Shown: positions 54,581-63,399 of the stretch, in pieces | Numbering within the stretch: the first letter of the stretch is position 1 | Layout of the letters: each line of letters starts with the position of its first letter | Source of the DNA: Chryseobacterium lacus | GTDB lineage: Bacteria; Bacteroidota; Bacteroidia; Flavobacteriales; Weeksellaceae | Assembly: GCF_003336205.1 (NCBI RefSeq) | Contig: NZ_QPIE01000004.1 | Coordinates: 124,001-188,000 of the forward strand | Direction: 5' to 3' | DNA length: 64,000 nt | Program-made: the position numbers and the translations under genes | The notes under the pieces: generated by a model | The model's input: the letters and a program-made list of their open reading frames with translations, nothing else | Told to the model about the DNA's origin: nothing | The model's database searches: none

Positions 54581-55395
54581 GGCTGTTCATTTTTAATTCG
54601 GTTTAATACGATCTGTAGTTTGTTTCTCAGCGTGTTATTTCCCGTGGTGACAATCGCATTTTCAATCGCACCGGTATGTTGAAACATCTGATAATATTCT
54701 ATTAATCTTGCAGCAAGCAGCCGGATGGTTTCATTCGGACTTTCCAGGAGGTGCTGCGGATGGGTGGGTGGCTTCATGGCGGTTCGTTTCAGGTTGTAGA
54801 GAATATTACTTTGTGCCCAGTCATCCAGATACAGATCACTGTTTCGCAGCTTTTGCAACTCTTCTGTTCCCCTTAATACGACAAGAGCAATGAAGGCTTC
54901 ACTTCTCACTACCAATTTGGGATGCCGAAGCTGATCTGAAATGGCCTTGTAGGCAGGTTGATGATTCATCGTGGAGAGATCGCGGATGCCTTCTACTACT
55001 TTAGACCAGTCGCGGGAATTGAGTTTATTGAAAGAATATTGGCTCAGTCCGCTCTGTACGTAAAAACTTTCCAGTTTTAATCTCAGCTGGCCGCTGTAAT
55101 TCCTGTGAAGAACCATAAGAGATTTCAAGCCGAGTTTCGATGCGATTCGGTGGTTTTGTGTTTTCGTTTTAAAAATAGCGGCAGCAGTGCTCGGATCGGT
55201 ATGTTCATCAAAAAGAAGATCAAATAAGACTTTATCGATAATTTCCTGATAGTATATTTTTGTTCTGCTTTTTTTAATTCTTCGATATCTGCTGTAATAA
55301 GTCAGAAAAAAAAACAAAGCAAACATCAAAATGAAGGTCGCCAAAAGCGCCAGAATGAGCTGTAACTGAAAATCGTAATGCTGAAACTGATTCAC
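54577..55395 (-). CDS. HEAT-repeat-like protein with one N-terminal membrane helix
   Basis: 272 residues. A hydrophobic segment (LQLILALLATFILMFALFFFLTYY) anchors it; a basic stretch follows, and the rest is alpha-helical with repeats such as VVEGIRDLSTMNHQPAYKAISDQLRHPKLVVRSEAFIALVVLRG and LLESPNETIRLLAARLIEYYQMF, the HEAT pattern. The domain probably sits in the cytoplasm or periplasm as a scaffold. It is translated with the GT2 (four-base overlap) and lies 12 bases after the YaiO-like gene, so it is likely a partner of the polysaccharide synthase. Confidence 0.75.
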   Translation of the reverse strand: MNQFQHYDFQLQLILALLATFILMFALFFFLTYYSRYRRIKKSRTKIYYQEIIDKVLFDLLFDEHTDPSTAAAIFKTKTQNHRIASKLGLKSLMVLHRNYSGQLRLKLESFYVQSGLSQYSFNKLNSRDWSKVVEGIRDLSTMNHQPAYKAISDQLRHPKLVVRSEAFIALVVLRGTEELQKLRNSDLYLDDWAQSNILYNLKRTAMKPPTHPQHLLESPNETIRLLAARLIEYYQMFQHTGAIENAIVTTGNNTLRNKLQIVLNRIKNEQP

Positions 55396-55407
55396 TTTTC
55401 TTTATTT

Positions 55408-56625
55408 TTAAAAACGTTTGCTGAGGCTGAGCTGCGCAGTTATTCTGTTTCTGAATTCATCCGGAACAAATTCTTCTCGTTCATACATGATCACGGGATG
55501 AATGAAAAAATTTCTCTGAATACGGAGTTTTGAGCTGATTCCGATTCTGTAGGCACTCAGCCGAAGTAAGGATTCATTATTCAAAAAGAAATAGGGGAGT
55601 GTTCCGTACTGCAGTTCGAGTTGTGCGTAGGATTCTGTGGCTTCAAAATTCTTTCTGATGTTGACGATTCCCGACGACAGCCATTCGCTGTTGTTTTCCG
55701 AAAGATAATGACGGTATTCCAGTTTCCAGGTGTCTATATTCCAGCCGGCATGTCCGGTGAGCAAAAGTGTTTTATTATTTTCATTAAAGGCAAGGTACCG
55801 GGCGCCCAGCGAAGCGGTTATTTTCTTGAATTCATGAAAATATTCGCCGCCAAGTTTGTATTGCGGAAATATTTTTCCTCCTGATATGCCCGCATTCAGA
55901 TAAAAGTAACCTTCACGATTCAGTTTCATATAAGCATCTGCTTCTCCCTGTATTTCATCGGTATAGGATTGTCCATAATTGATGCGGCCTGCCAGAGTAA
56001 ACCGCTCATACCGGCGTGAATATTCAAGATGAGTGATGTGATATGCCTGAGGAGAATTGTCGTAATCGGTGAAAAAATGTCCGAGAACAATATTGTTTTT
56101 TTTCTTCTTATCGAGTTTGGTTTGCAGATACTCTGCATCTTTGAAATACGGTGAAGTTTTGCTGAGGTCGTCTAAAAGCGTCAGGGCTTCCGAATATTTT
56201 CCTGTTTTTTCAAGTGCCACAGCTTCCTGCAAAATATAGAAATCGACAGTTTCCGGAAATTTCTGTTTCCCTTCTTTGGCCATTTGGATTGCAGTATGAT
56301 ATTCTTTATTCCCCATCCGTACTCTCAGCAGCAGGTCGAATGCCTCTTTACTGGATCCGTTTTCAGCACGCAGTTTTTTCAGCAATTCTGTCGCAGCGTC
56401 ATAATCTCCACTCCAGAAATAAAGCGATGCCAGATACACGGTGTAATCTGCATTGTCGGGGAATCGGAGATGAAGAGGCTGAATCAGTGCAATAGATTCT
56501 GAAAACCGCTGTTCTTTGGCCAGTTCCTGCGCTTTTTTAAAATCCATATCAGGATTCTCCTGTGCGGAAAGAACTGATGATAGTGCCAGAAAACCGGCAA
56601 CAAAATAAATTTTAATATCTTTCAT
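55408..56625 (-). CDS. YaiO-like outer-membrane beta-barrel with TPR domain
   Basis: About 405 residues starting MKDIKIYFVAGFLALSSVLSAQ, a signal peptide. Residues 25-160 are TPR-like (LAKEQRFSESIALIQPLHLRFPDNADYTVYLASLYFWSGDYDAATELLKKL). Residues 185-405 form a barrel of alternating strands (HFFTDYDNSPQAYHITHLEYSRRY, LAGRINYGQSYTDEIQGEADAYMKL) ending RNRITAQLSLSKRF, the YaiO layout. TPR plus barrel is the architecture of exopolysaccharide export proteins such as PgaA. An upstream ATG at 56646 inside the response regulator gene is less likely. Confidence 0.85.
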   Translation of the reverse strand: MKDIKIYFVAGFLALSSVLSAQENPDMDFKKAQELAKEQRFSESIALIQPLHLRFPDNADYTVYLASLYFWSGDYDAATELLKKLRAENGSSKEAFDLLLRVRMGNKEYHTAIQMAKEGKQKFPETVDFYILQEAVALEKTGKYSEALTLLDDLSKTSPYFKDAEYLQTKLDKKKKNNIVLGHFFTDYDNSPQAYHITHLEYSRRYERFTLAGRINYGQSYTDEIQGEADAYMKLNREGYFYLNAGISGGKIFPQYKLGGEYFHEFKKITASLGARYLAFNENNKTLLLTGHAGWNIDTWKLEYRHYLSENNSEWLSSGIVNIRKNFEATESYAQLELQYGTLPYFFLNNESLLRLSAYRIGISSKLRIQRNFFIHPVIMYEREEFVPDEFRNRITAQLSLSKRF

Positions 56626-56626
56626 T

Positions 56627-56992
56627 TCAAGCCATGAGTTTTTCAATTCTTTTTAAAAGTACAGACGGGCTGAAGGGTTTGGTAATAAAATCATCAGCGC
56701 CCATATTCAGCAGATCGAGTTCTGTTTCTTCTACTCCGGAGGCTGTGAGTACCATCACCGGCATCTGGGCTCCTTCAATTTCTTTGCAGGCCTGCACCAC
56801 CTGATGGCCACCTTTGAACGGCAGAAACAGATCGGTTATTACGAGATCAATGGACGGGTATTCCTTCTCAATATAACTGATGGCATCCAGACCATTGTCG
56901 AATTCCAAAACAAGATAACTTTTGGAAGTAAGGAAATGGGCTAAGGATTTCCTTAAAATCTCTTCGTCTTCTATCAATACAATTTTCTTCAT
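56627..56992 (-). CDS. Single-domain response regulator
   Basis: 121 residues, a CheY-like receiver with nothing else: IVLIEDEEILRKSL carries the acidic pair, LVITDLFLPFKGGHQ the phosphate-accepting Asp 54, VLTASG the conserved Thr/Ser region and DDFITKPFSP the Lys. It overlaps the hybrid kinase by ATGA and is one base before the YaiO-like gene. Without an output domain it probably acts by protein contact, for instance with the HEAT-like protein or the GT2; inference. Confidence 0.92.
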   Translation of the reverse strand: MKKIVLIEDEEILRKSLAHFLTSKSYLVLEFDNGLDAISYIEKEYPSIDLVITDLFLPFKGGHQVVQACKEIEGAQMPVMVLTASGVEETELDLLNMGADDFITKPFSPSVLLKRIEKLMA

Positions 56993-59445
56993 GACTTTTT
57001 GGATAAATAAAAACTGATTTCCTCATTTATTTGGTCTATCCGCTGAAAAAGCTGTTCCAAAAGCGGCATTATTAAAGGTAAAACCGAGGGATCTTCCTGG
57101 AGGATGATCTGACTTTCAATGGCCTGCAATAGCGTATCATCCGAACCGATGACCCCAAAAGATGATTTCAAAGAATGAACGGTTTTCCGGATATTTTCAG
57201 CGTCATTTTCTTCAATAGCTTTCTGCATGTTTTCTTTACTTTGCACGCTGTTTACGGTGAAGGTTTCCAGCATGGATGCAATAAATGCGTCATCATTCAC
57301 CGCAATTTCTTTCAGATAATCCAGTTGTAATACCGGAACTTCAGATGTGAGCACTTCCCGGTTTTCATGATCCGCAATAGTTGGCTGATGGGACCAATAA
57401 TGGATAAGATCAAAAAGTACTTTTTTCTGAAAAGGTTTTGACAGGCATTCGTTCATTCCGATTTTAAGACATTTCTCCTTTTCATTTTCAGTGGAATGAG
57501 CGGTGATTGCGATGATAGGAAGATTTAATTTCATTTCATCGCGAATAATTCTGGTGGTTTCATACCCGTCCATTTCGGGCATTTGTATATCCATCAGTAT
57601 CAGATCATAACTGTTATTGCGGAGCAGTTCCAAACCTTTTATTCCGTTTTCTGCAATGTCGAGGAGGTAGTCGGTATCGGTAAACAGGGCGCGCATGAGT
57701 TTTTGGTTCAGCTCATTATCTTCACAGAGGAGCACCCGTGTTCCGAGTTTCAGCTTCGGTAAACTCTCCTTTTTCTCTTCTGTATCTTCAGTATTGTCTT
57801 CTGCTTTTTCGAAAGGTAGAATGAAGGAAAAGACAGACCCTTTTCCCAGTTCGCTTTTTACCCATATCCTTCCGTTCTGTTTTTCTACCAGCTGTTTTGA
57901 AATATTGAGTCCCAGACCTGTGCCGCCATATTTTCTTGAAGTACTTTCTTCTGCCTGACGGAACCGGTCGAAAATCGTGTCGATCTGATCTTCCGGAATG
58001 CCGATACCAGTATCCCGGATGTCAAATTTCAAGGTGGAGTTGTCTAGAAGTGAAACCCGTAAACTTACTTCGCCTTCTGCAGTAAATTTGATGGCATTGT
58101 TCAGAAGATTCAGCAGAATCTGTGACAGCCTTAGGCGGTCGCCGGTGATCCAGTCTGGCACATCTTCTTCTATAAAATATTGATATATAATATCTTTTTT
58201 CTTTGCCGATACTTCCAGAAGATAAAAAGTATTTTTAATGGTATTGCATAAAGGAAATGTTTTGCTCTCTGCCTGAAAATGTCCGCTTTCAATCTTAGAA
58301 AAATCCAGAATGTCGTTCACCAGATACAGAAGATTATCGCCTGCATTTTTTACAGATTTAAGATAATTGAGTTTCTTTTCTTCTGTTTCTTCTTCCAGCA
58401 GTATTTCGGTAAAACCCAGGATGGCGTTGATGGGGGTGCGGATTTCGTGACTCATATTGGCAATAAAGCGATCTTTCTGAATACTCAGCTCGTCTGCAAG
58501 TCTTTTAGATTCCTGCAGATTTTCATTGGCAGCAATTTCCAAGGTGATGTTTCTGGCGATTTTGGTTACTTTGATCACTTCGTCATTTTCATTCAGAATA
58601 GGGCTGTAAGTAGCGTAAATCCAGAGCACAGAACCGTCCTTATGCAGCCTTCGGAATATTCCGGATTGAAATTCTCCCCGTTGTAGCGCTTCCCAGAAAC
58701 CAGTATTGTGAGCCAGATCTTCTTCCATAAGGAGTATACTGTGGGGCATGCCTATTAGTTCTTCTGAAGTATATCCCAGAATTTCTTCATACTGCCGGTT
58801 CACATACAGTATTGTACCTTCAGGAGAAAATTCAATAACCGGGTTGGATTTAGCTATGGCGCGGAACAGCGTGTTATAAGCTTCTTCTACCTGCCTGATC
58901 TGAACCTGTGCTTTTTCTATTTTTTCTTCCAGAATCTGACTGATTTCATTCTCAAGTTCCCGGTTTCTTTTGGTGAGTTCCAAGAGATGCATCGTTTGCC
59001 GGGCTACGATTTTCAGGGATTCTTTCTGTTCCTTTGTCAGTGTTTTCGGCACCATATCGAACGCGCATACCGTACCGATGATATGTCCGGAAGCACTGCG
59101 CAGCGGAACACCAATATAGAACCGTACGCCGTTTTCCTGCTGTACATTGGGATTGTCCAACAGCCGTGCATCCTCCAGTGTATTAGGAATTTCCAACAGA
59201 TCATCTTCTATGAGAGCATACTGACAGATGGTCTGTTCATAGGGAACTTCTGTATTTTCGGTACCTACTTTGGCTTTATACCACTGTACTTTATCATCAA
59301 TAAAAGTTATCAGCCCGGCAGGAACATCACAGATAAAAGATACCAGCTGAGCCAGTTCATTAAAACACTCTTCTTCCCGGGTGTGCATAATCTGGTAGGA
59401 AAGGAGATCTTGCAGGCGTGAAATATCGTTTTGGATTTGCTTCAT
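56989..59445 (-). CDS. Hybrid sensor histidine kinase (GAF-PAS-HisKA-HATPase-REC-Hpt)
   Basis: 818 residues. Domains in order: GAF (about 20-165, YIGVPLRSASGHIIGTVCAFD), PAS with PAC (about 195-315), HisKA with FIANMSHEIRTPINAILGF (His 333), HATPase with NLLNNAIKFT, DTGIGIPEDQ and GGTGLGLNISKQLV, a receiver with YDLILMDIQMPEMDGYE (Asp 619), and a C-terminal Hpt with TVHSLKSSFGVIGS (His 757). It thus holds a full phosphorelay on one chain and can pass phosphate to the next gene's receiver. No membrane helix is seen, so it senses a cytoplasmic or redox signal. It starts a tight operon. Confidence 0.94.
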   Translation of the reverse strand: MKQIQNDISRLQDLLSYQIMHTREEECFNELAQLVSFICDVPAGLITFIDDKVQWYKAKVGTENTEVPYEQTICQYALIEDDLLEIPNTLEDARLLDNPNVQQENGVRFYIGVPLRSASGHIIGTVCAFDMVPKTLTKEQKESLKIVARQTMHLLELTKRNRELENEISQILEEKIEKAQVQIRQVEEAYNTLFRAIAKSNPVIEFSPEGTILYVNRQYEEILGYTSEELIGMPHSILLMEEDLAHNTGFWEALQRGEFQSGIFRRLHKDGSVLWIYATYSPILNENDEVIKVTKIARNITLEIAANENLQESKRLADELSIQKDRFIANMSHEIRTPINAILGFTEILLEEETEEKKLNYLKSVKNAGDNLLYLVNDILDFSKIESGHFQAESKTFPLCNTIKNTFYLLEVSAKKKDIIYQYFIEEDVPDWITGDRLRLSQILLNLLNNAIKFTAEGEVSLRVSLLDNSTLKFDIRDTGIGIPEDQIDTIFDRFRQAEESTSRKYGGTGLGLNISKQLVEKQNGRIWVKSELGKGSVFSFILPFEKAEDNTEDTEEKKESLPKLKLGTRVLLCEDNELNQKLMRALFTDTDYLLDIAENGIKGLELLRNNSYDLILMDIQMPEMDGYETTRIIRDEMKLNLPIIAITAHSTENEKEKCLKIGMNECLSKPFQKKVLFDLIHYWSHQPTIADHENREVLTSEVPVLQLDYLKEIAVNDDAFIASMLETFTVNSVQSKENMQKAIEENDAENIRKTVHSLKSSFGVIGSDDTLLQAIESQIILQEDPSVLPLIMPLLEQLFQRIDQINEEISFYLSKKS

Positions 59446-59502
59446 GAATAATGAAAATGATAAGAGATATAAACAATACGACGGTATGAAGATAAGGAAT
59501 TT

Positions 59503-60327
59503 CTAGTAATCCCGCCGATACTTTTGTTTTTCTTTCAGCAATTCGCCTTCAGGAACTTCCGCTGTCCGGAATTTTGTTTTAAGATAATCTCTTTTCCCGT
59601 CAATACGGTTGATAAAAACCGAAAAATGGAGATGCGGACCTGTAGAATACCCTGTATTTCCGCTGTATCCAATGAATTGTCCCTGTTGCACAACATCGCC
59701 TTTCAGCACTTCGGAACCGTTGTGTTTCAGATGGCTGTATTCGGCAAAGGTGCCGTCGCTGTGAAGGATCAGGATATAATTGTTGAATTTCGCACAGGAA
59801 ATATCCGGACAGTTTCGGGTGTTGTTTTCCACTGCTTCAACGACCAGACCGCCGCGCGCCGCGAATACTTTATCGCCCACATTCAAGTCAAAATCCAAAG
59901 CATCAGCGTTATGGTGAGAAAGTTTTCCTCGGTATCCCTGGAAAATCAGCTGGGTTTTTCCGTTTTCAAACGGCAGCGTATATAGATGATCTTCATCATA
60001 TTCCTCCAGAAGTACATTACCGAAATTGATCAAGGTTTGATATGAAAAACGGTTGGAGGCATTTTGTTTTATTTTCGTAAGCCTCATGATTTCTGTCTTT
60101 TCAGATAATGGCGGAAGCACCACCGTAGTTCCGGAAGGAAGCGTGGATTTCATATTCTGCAGTGTATAGCTGAGCTGAGCCGACATCGGCATGATCTCAG
60201 GATTATCAGCATAAATAACAGCTTCCTGACCCTCAGTTTCATGATAAAAACGAACGTTCCATTGCTGTTGAGCGAAAACCAAACCTGAAATCAGAATAAA
60301 TAAAAAGGCTGTAACATTCTTGAGCAT
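59503..60327 (-). CDS. M23-family metallopeptidase (LytM domain), secreted
   Basis: 274 residues with a signal peptide (MLKNVTAFLFILISGLVFAQ). The LytM domain is C-terminal: HHNADALDFDLNVGDKVFAARGGLVVEAV contains the HxxxD zinc ligands and TGPHLHFSVFINRIDG the HxH motif. M23 enzymes cut peptide bridges of peptidoglycan. The N-terminal 130 residues are a beta domain with ATVYAD-like strands. It has its own gap of some 55 bases after the kinase gene, in the same direction. Confidence 0.9.
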   Translation of the reverse strand: MLKNVTAFLFILISGLVFAQQQWNVRFYHETEGQEAVIYADNPEIMPMSAQLSYTLQNMKSTLPSGTTVVLPPLSEKTEIMRLTKIKQNASNRFSYQTLINFGNVLLEEYDEDHLYTLPFENGKTQLIFQGYRGKLSHHNADALDFDLNVGDKVFAARGGLVVEAVENNTRNCPDISCAKFNNYILILHSDGTFAEYSHLKHNGSEVLKGDVVQQGQFIGYSGNTGYSTGPHLHFSVFINRIDGKRDYLKTKFRTAEVPEGELLKEKQKYRRDY

Positions 60328-60354
60328 TCGCAGGATTTAAAATAAGATTTTTAA

Positions 60355-61320
60355 TTAGTATGAAATCATTTTCATAATCTCCAAAGCTACTTTTAAAGCT
60401 TCGGTACCGTCTTCTAACGAAACTTCTACGTTTTTATTTTCGGTTACGGCATCTGCAAAAGAGTTCAGTTCGTCCAGAATGGCGTTGTTCGGCTGAATAT
60501 TCGGATATTCAAAAAGAATCTGATTCTTCTCTCCGTCGGCATTTTCAATAATCATATCAAAAGGCGTGGGAAATTCAGGCGCTTCTTTCATCCGGATCAC
60601 TTCTGCTTTTTTCTCCAGAAAGTCCACGGAAATATAGGCGTCCTGCTGGAAAAACCTCGACTTTCTCATGGCTTTCATCGAGATTCTGGAAGTGGTAAGG
60701 TTCGCGACACAGCCGTTTTCAAACTCAATGCGGGCATTGCAGATATCAGGCGTTTTGGAAACCACACAAACTCCCGAAGCATGAATGTATTTTACCTTCG
60801 ATTTTACCAGGCTCAACAGAATATCCAGATCGTGAATCATCAGATCGAGAACAACTGAAACATCGGTTCCGCGCGGATTAAATTCTGCCAGACGGTGAAT
60901 CTCAATAAACATCGGGTTGTTGATGTATTCTTTCGTGGCGATAAAAGCCGGATTGTAGCGTTCCACATGGCCTACCTGTGCCTTAATGCCAAATTCTCGG
61001 CATTTCTGAAGAATCTCTTCGGCTTCTTCCAGGGTTTGGGTAATGGGTTTTTCAATGAAAAAATGTTTCCGGTTTTCAATCGCTTTCAGGGCGTAATCAT
61101 AATGATACAACGTTGGCGTTACGATATCCAGCATATCGATATGTTGTAACAGCTCGTCGAAATCGTCAAAATACCGGTATCCGAATTCGGCTTCCAGTTT
61201 TTTGCCGTTGTCTGCATCCACATCATGAAAACCCACGAGTTCGTATTTTTCCGATTGGGCCAGCAGTTTCAAATGAATTTTACCCAAATGTCCTGCGCCC
61301 ACCAAGCCTGCTTTCAGCAT
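60355..61320 (-). CDS. Gfo/Idh/MocA family oxidoreductase
   Basis: About 321 residues starting MLKAGLVGAGHLGKIHLKLL with the GxGxxG NAD(P) loop. DIVTPTLYHYDYALKAIENRKHFFIEKPITQTLEEAEEIL carries the EKP motif typical of the family, and HVERYNPAF follows. Substrates are sugars or sugar nucleotides. Some members make the N-acetylated sugars of lipopolysaccharide; no sugar genes nearby decide this. The ATG at 61320 is chosen for the Rossmann start and a promoter 14 bases upstream. Confidence 0.92.
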   Translation of the reverse strand: MLKAGLVGAGHLGKIHLKLLAQSEKYELVGFHDVDADNGKKLEAEFGYRYFDDFDELLQHIDMLDIVTPTLYHYDYALKAIENRKHFFIEKPITQTLEEAEEILQKCREFGIKAQVGHVERYNPAFIATKEYINNPMFIEIHRLAEFNPRGTDVSVVLDLMIHDLDILLSLVKSKVKYIHASGVCVVSKTPDICNARIEFENGCVANLTTSRISMKAMRKSRFFQQDAYISVDFLEKKAEVIRMKEAPEFPTPFDMIIENADGEKNQILFEYPNIQPNNAILDELNSFADAVTENKNVEVSLEDGTEALKVALEIMKMISY

Positions 61321-61334
61321 ATTTTTAGTTTGCC

Positions 61335-61342
61335 CAAAGATA
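61335..61342 (-). promoter_or_regulatory. -7 box of the Gfo/Idh gene
   Basis: TATCTTTG on the minus strand ends 14 bases before the ATG. Confidence 0.5.
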
Positions 61343-61386
61343 ATCAATTGAGGCGATTTGCAGAAGCAGACCAGCGAAAGTTGAAG

Positions 61387-61417
61387 TTGCTTTTCCGTGG
61401 GAAAAGGTTTAGTTTTG
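61387..61417 (+). promoter_or_regulatory. Promoter of pcm
   Basis: TTG (61387-61389), 20 bases, TAGTTTTG (61410-61417), 24 bases before the ATG at 61442. Confidence 0.5.
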
Positions 61418-61441
61418 TTATTTTGTAAGCTTTTGATCATC

Positions 61442-62086
61442 ATGCAGGACTCATTTTTACACAAGGGGAAACGTAAACAGCTGATTGCCTATCTACGGGG
61501 GGCAGGGATTTCAGATGAAAAAGTACTGACGGCCATGAATGAAGTGCCGAGGCATTTGTTTATAGAGAGTATTTTTGAAGATTTTGCTTACGAAGACCGG
61601 GCTTTTCCGATTGCAGCGCAGCAAACCATCTCCCATCCTTCAACGGTTGCGGAACAAACCGAACTCTTAGCATTAAAGGAAGGGGAAAAAGTGCTGGAAA
61701 TTGGAACCGGCTGCGGTTACCAGACTGCGGTATTGGTGGCCATGAAAACGTTGGTCTTCACAGTGGAAAGGCAGAAAGACCTCTTTGATTTTTCCCGGAA
61801 AAAACTTTCAGAACTGCACCTGAAACCCCGGTTTCAGAGTTTTGGTGACGGCTTCGCCGGACTGCCCACTTTTGCGCCTTTCGACAAAATTCTCGTGACC
61901 TGTGGTGCTGAAGAACTTCCGGTGGAACTCCTTAAACAATTGCGGATTGGTGGGAAAATGGTGATTCCCTTAGGTGCACAGGATCAGCAGGTGCTGTACC
62001 GTTTTACCAAAATATCCGCAACCGAAATCGAAAAGGAGGCGTTCGGAATTTACAAGTTCGTTCCCATGCTGAACAATACCCAATAA
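61442..62086 (+). CDS. pcm: Protein-L-isoaspartate O-methyltransferase
   Basis: It methylates isoaspartyl residues in aged proteins with SAM so that they can revert. About 214 residues from MQDSFLHKGKRKQLIAYL: the motif PRHLFIESIFEDFAYEDRAFPIAAQQTISHPSTVAEQTELL, then the SAM loop KVLEIGTGCGYQTAVLVAM, and DKILVTCGAEELPVELLKQLRIGGKMVIPLG. Length is standard. It is divergent from the oxidoreductase gene. Confidence 0.96.
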   Translation: MQDSFLHKGKRKQLIAYLRGAGISDEKVLTAMNEVPRHLFIESIFEDFAYEDRAFPIAAQQTISHPSTVAEQTELLALKEGEKVLEIGTGCGYQTAVLVAMKTLVFTVERQKDLFDFSRKKLSELHLKPRFQSFGDGFAGLPTFAPFDKILVTCGAEELPVELLKQLRIGGKMVIPLGAQDQQVLYRFTKISATEIEKEAFGIYKFVPMLNNTQ

Positions 62087-62189
62087 CTTTATTCTTTGCT
62101 GAATATACTGTAACGATTCAAAAAGATGCTGTAATGAAAATTGTTTTTGTAGATCTATTTTTACAGAACAATTATAAAATAATAGCATT

Positions 62190-62459
62190 ATGGATAACAA
62201 TCAGTTTAAGCGGTCACAGGACTTCAGCAATATCGAAAGCAATAAAGCCAACAGCCCGAACCAGTCCATGGAAGAATACAATAAGAAAGCGCAGGAATAT
62301 CTTCGCGAAATGCGCAGCCGCAATGAGGAAGCGACCCGCGACGGTTTCCTGAACACCATGAAGAATGCATCACCACCCGATGCGTGGGAAAACCAGCACA
62401 AAGCCTACGATGATGCCTGGGAAAACAATAAAAATTATCAGGAAGATCCGGGGGAATAA
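62190..62459 (+). CDS. Small hydrophilic protein
   Basis: 89 residues, very polar: MDNNQFKRSQDFSNIESNKANSP, then a helix MEEYNKKAQEYLREMRSRNEEATRDGFLNTMKNA, then SPPDAWENQHKAYDDAWENNKNYQEDPGE. I do not recognise a named family. Composition and a likely terminator after the stop suggest a real, probably soluble and partly disordered protein. Confidence 0.6.
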   Translation: MDNNQFKRSQDFSNIESNKANSPNQSMEEYNKKAQEYLREMRSRNEEATRDGFLNTMKNASPPDAWENQHKAYDDAWENNKNYQEDPGE

Positions 62460-62474
62460 GAGTATATAAGACCT

Positions 62475-62503
62475 AAGCCTGCAGCCATGTTGCAGGCTGT
62501 TTT
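62475..62503 (+). terminator. Terminator after the small hydrophilic protein
   Basis: GCCTGCA (62477-62483) and TGCAGGC (62491-62497) form a perfect seven-pair stem, followed by TGTTTTA. Confidence 0.65.
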
Positions 62504-62645
62504 ATGAGATTTAACTGCTTTTCCTTTTTTCTATAAATAATTTTATATATTGAACCCTTATAACGCAGAGTAGTCTTTTCATCATCAGAAACTTTAACAA
62601 GAGGAATGCTTTCGGGCGAACATCTATATTTAAAATCGGCACATA

Positions 62646-63368
62646 ATGAAACTGAAGGAGCTATTAGAAAAGGGAGTTGAAATTTTTGCGCATGAAAATA
62701 ATCCTGATTTCGAACATGGGATTCTGACCAGTAAAAATATTGTTCCGTTCCGGATTTATTCCTTTATCTATAATTGTATCACCGCAAGGATCGATTTTGT
62801 AAGCCCCGAAATACAGACGGTTTTGGGCTATGAACCGGAAGACTTCACCATCGAATTTCTGTTTGAGATCATTCATCCGGAAGATAAAGAAAAGTTCATC
62901 GCTCACGAAACCAGAGCCCTGGAATTCTGTCGCGAACTGCCAACCGAACTTCAGGATCAGTATTACATCGTGCATGATTTCAGGCTGAAAACCAGTTCCG
63001 GAGCTTATGTCCGAATATTGCAGCAGGCGTTTGCCTCCGAGATGGTGGATGGAAATTTAGTAAAAACCAAAGTCATCCATTCGGATATTTCCCATGTAAA
63101 AAACCAGAGCGATTCTCAGCTGCATTTCATTGGGTTAGAGGGACAACCTTCGTATTACAATGTGATGAGTGAGGAACATCCGTTTTCAGAAAAGGAAAAA
63201 GAAATACTCGCTATGATGGTGCAGGGCCTCACCAGCGAAGCCATCGCACAGAAACTGAACCGCAGCATCCACACGGTGCGCAATCACCGGAAAAATATTT
63301 TACAAAAGTCCGGCTGTATCAATGTTCAGGATCTTCTGGTGAAAGCAACGAAAGAAGGATGGGTGTGA
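62646..63368 (+). CDS. PAS domain regulator with LuxR-type HTH
   Basis: 240 residues. Residues 30-145 form a PAS fold (FVSPEIQTVLGYEPEDFTIEFLFEIIHPEDKEKFIAHETRALEF and LKTSSGAYVRILQQAFA), and the C-terminal 60 are a GerE/LuxR HTH (FSEKEKEILAMMVQGLTSEAIAQKLNRSIHTVRNHRKNILQKSGC). The protein would bind DNA in response to a small ligand or redox cue. The layout is common in Chryseobacterium-type genomes; the target genes are unknown. Confidence 0.9.
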   Translation: MKLKELLEKGVEIFAHENNPDFEHGILTSKNIVPFRIYSFIYNCITARIDFVSPEIQTVLGYEPEDFTIEFLFEIIHPEDKEKFIAHETRALEFCRELPTELQDQYYIVHDFRLKTSSGAYVRILQQAFASEMVDGNLVKTKVIHSDISHVKNQSDSQLHFIGLEGQPSYYNVMSEEHPFSEKEKEILAMMVQGLTSEAIAQKLNRSIHTVRNHRKNILQKSGCINVQDLLVKATKEGWV

Positions 63369-63399
63369 CCGCAATCATTTGATTTCTGTTAAAAGTAGG

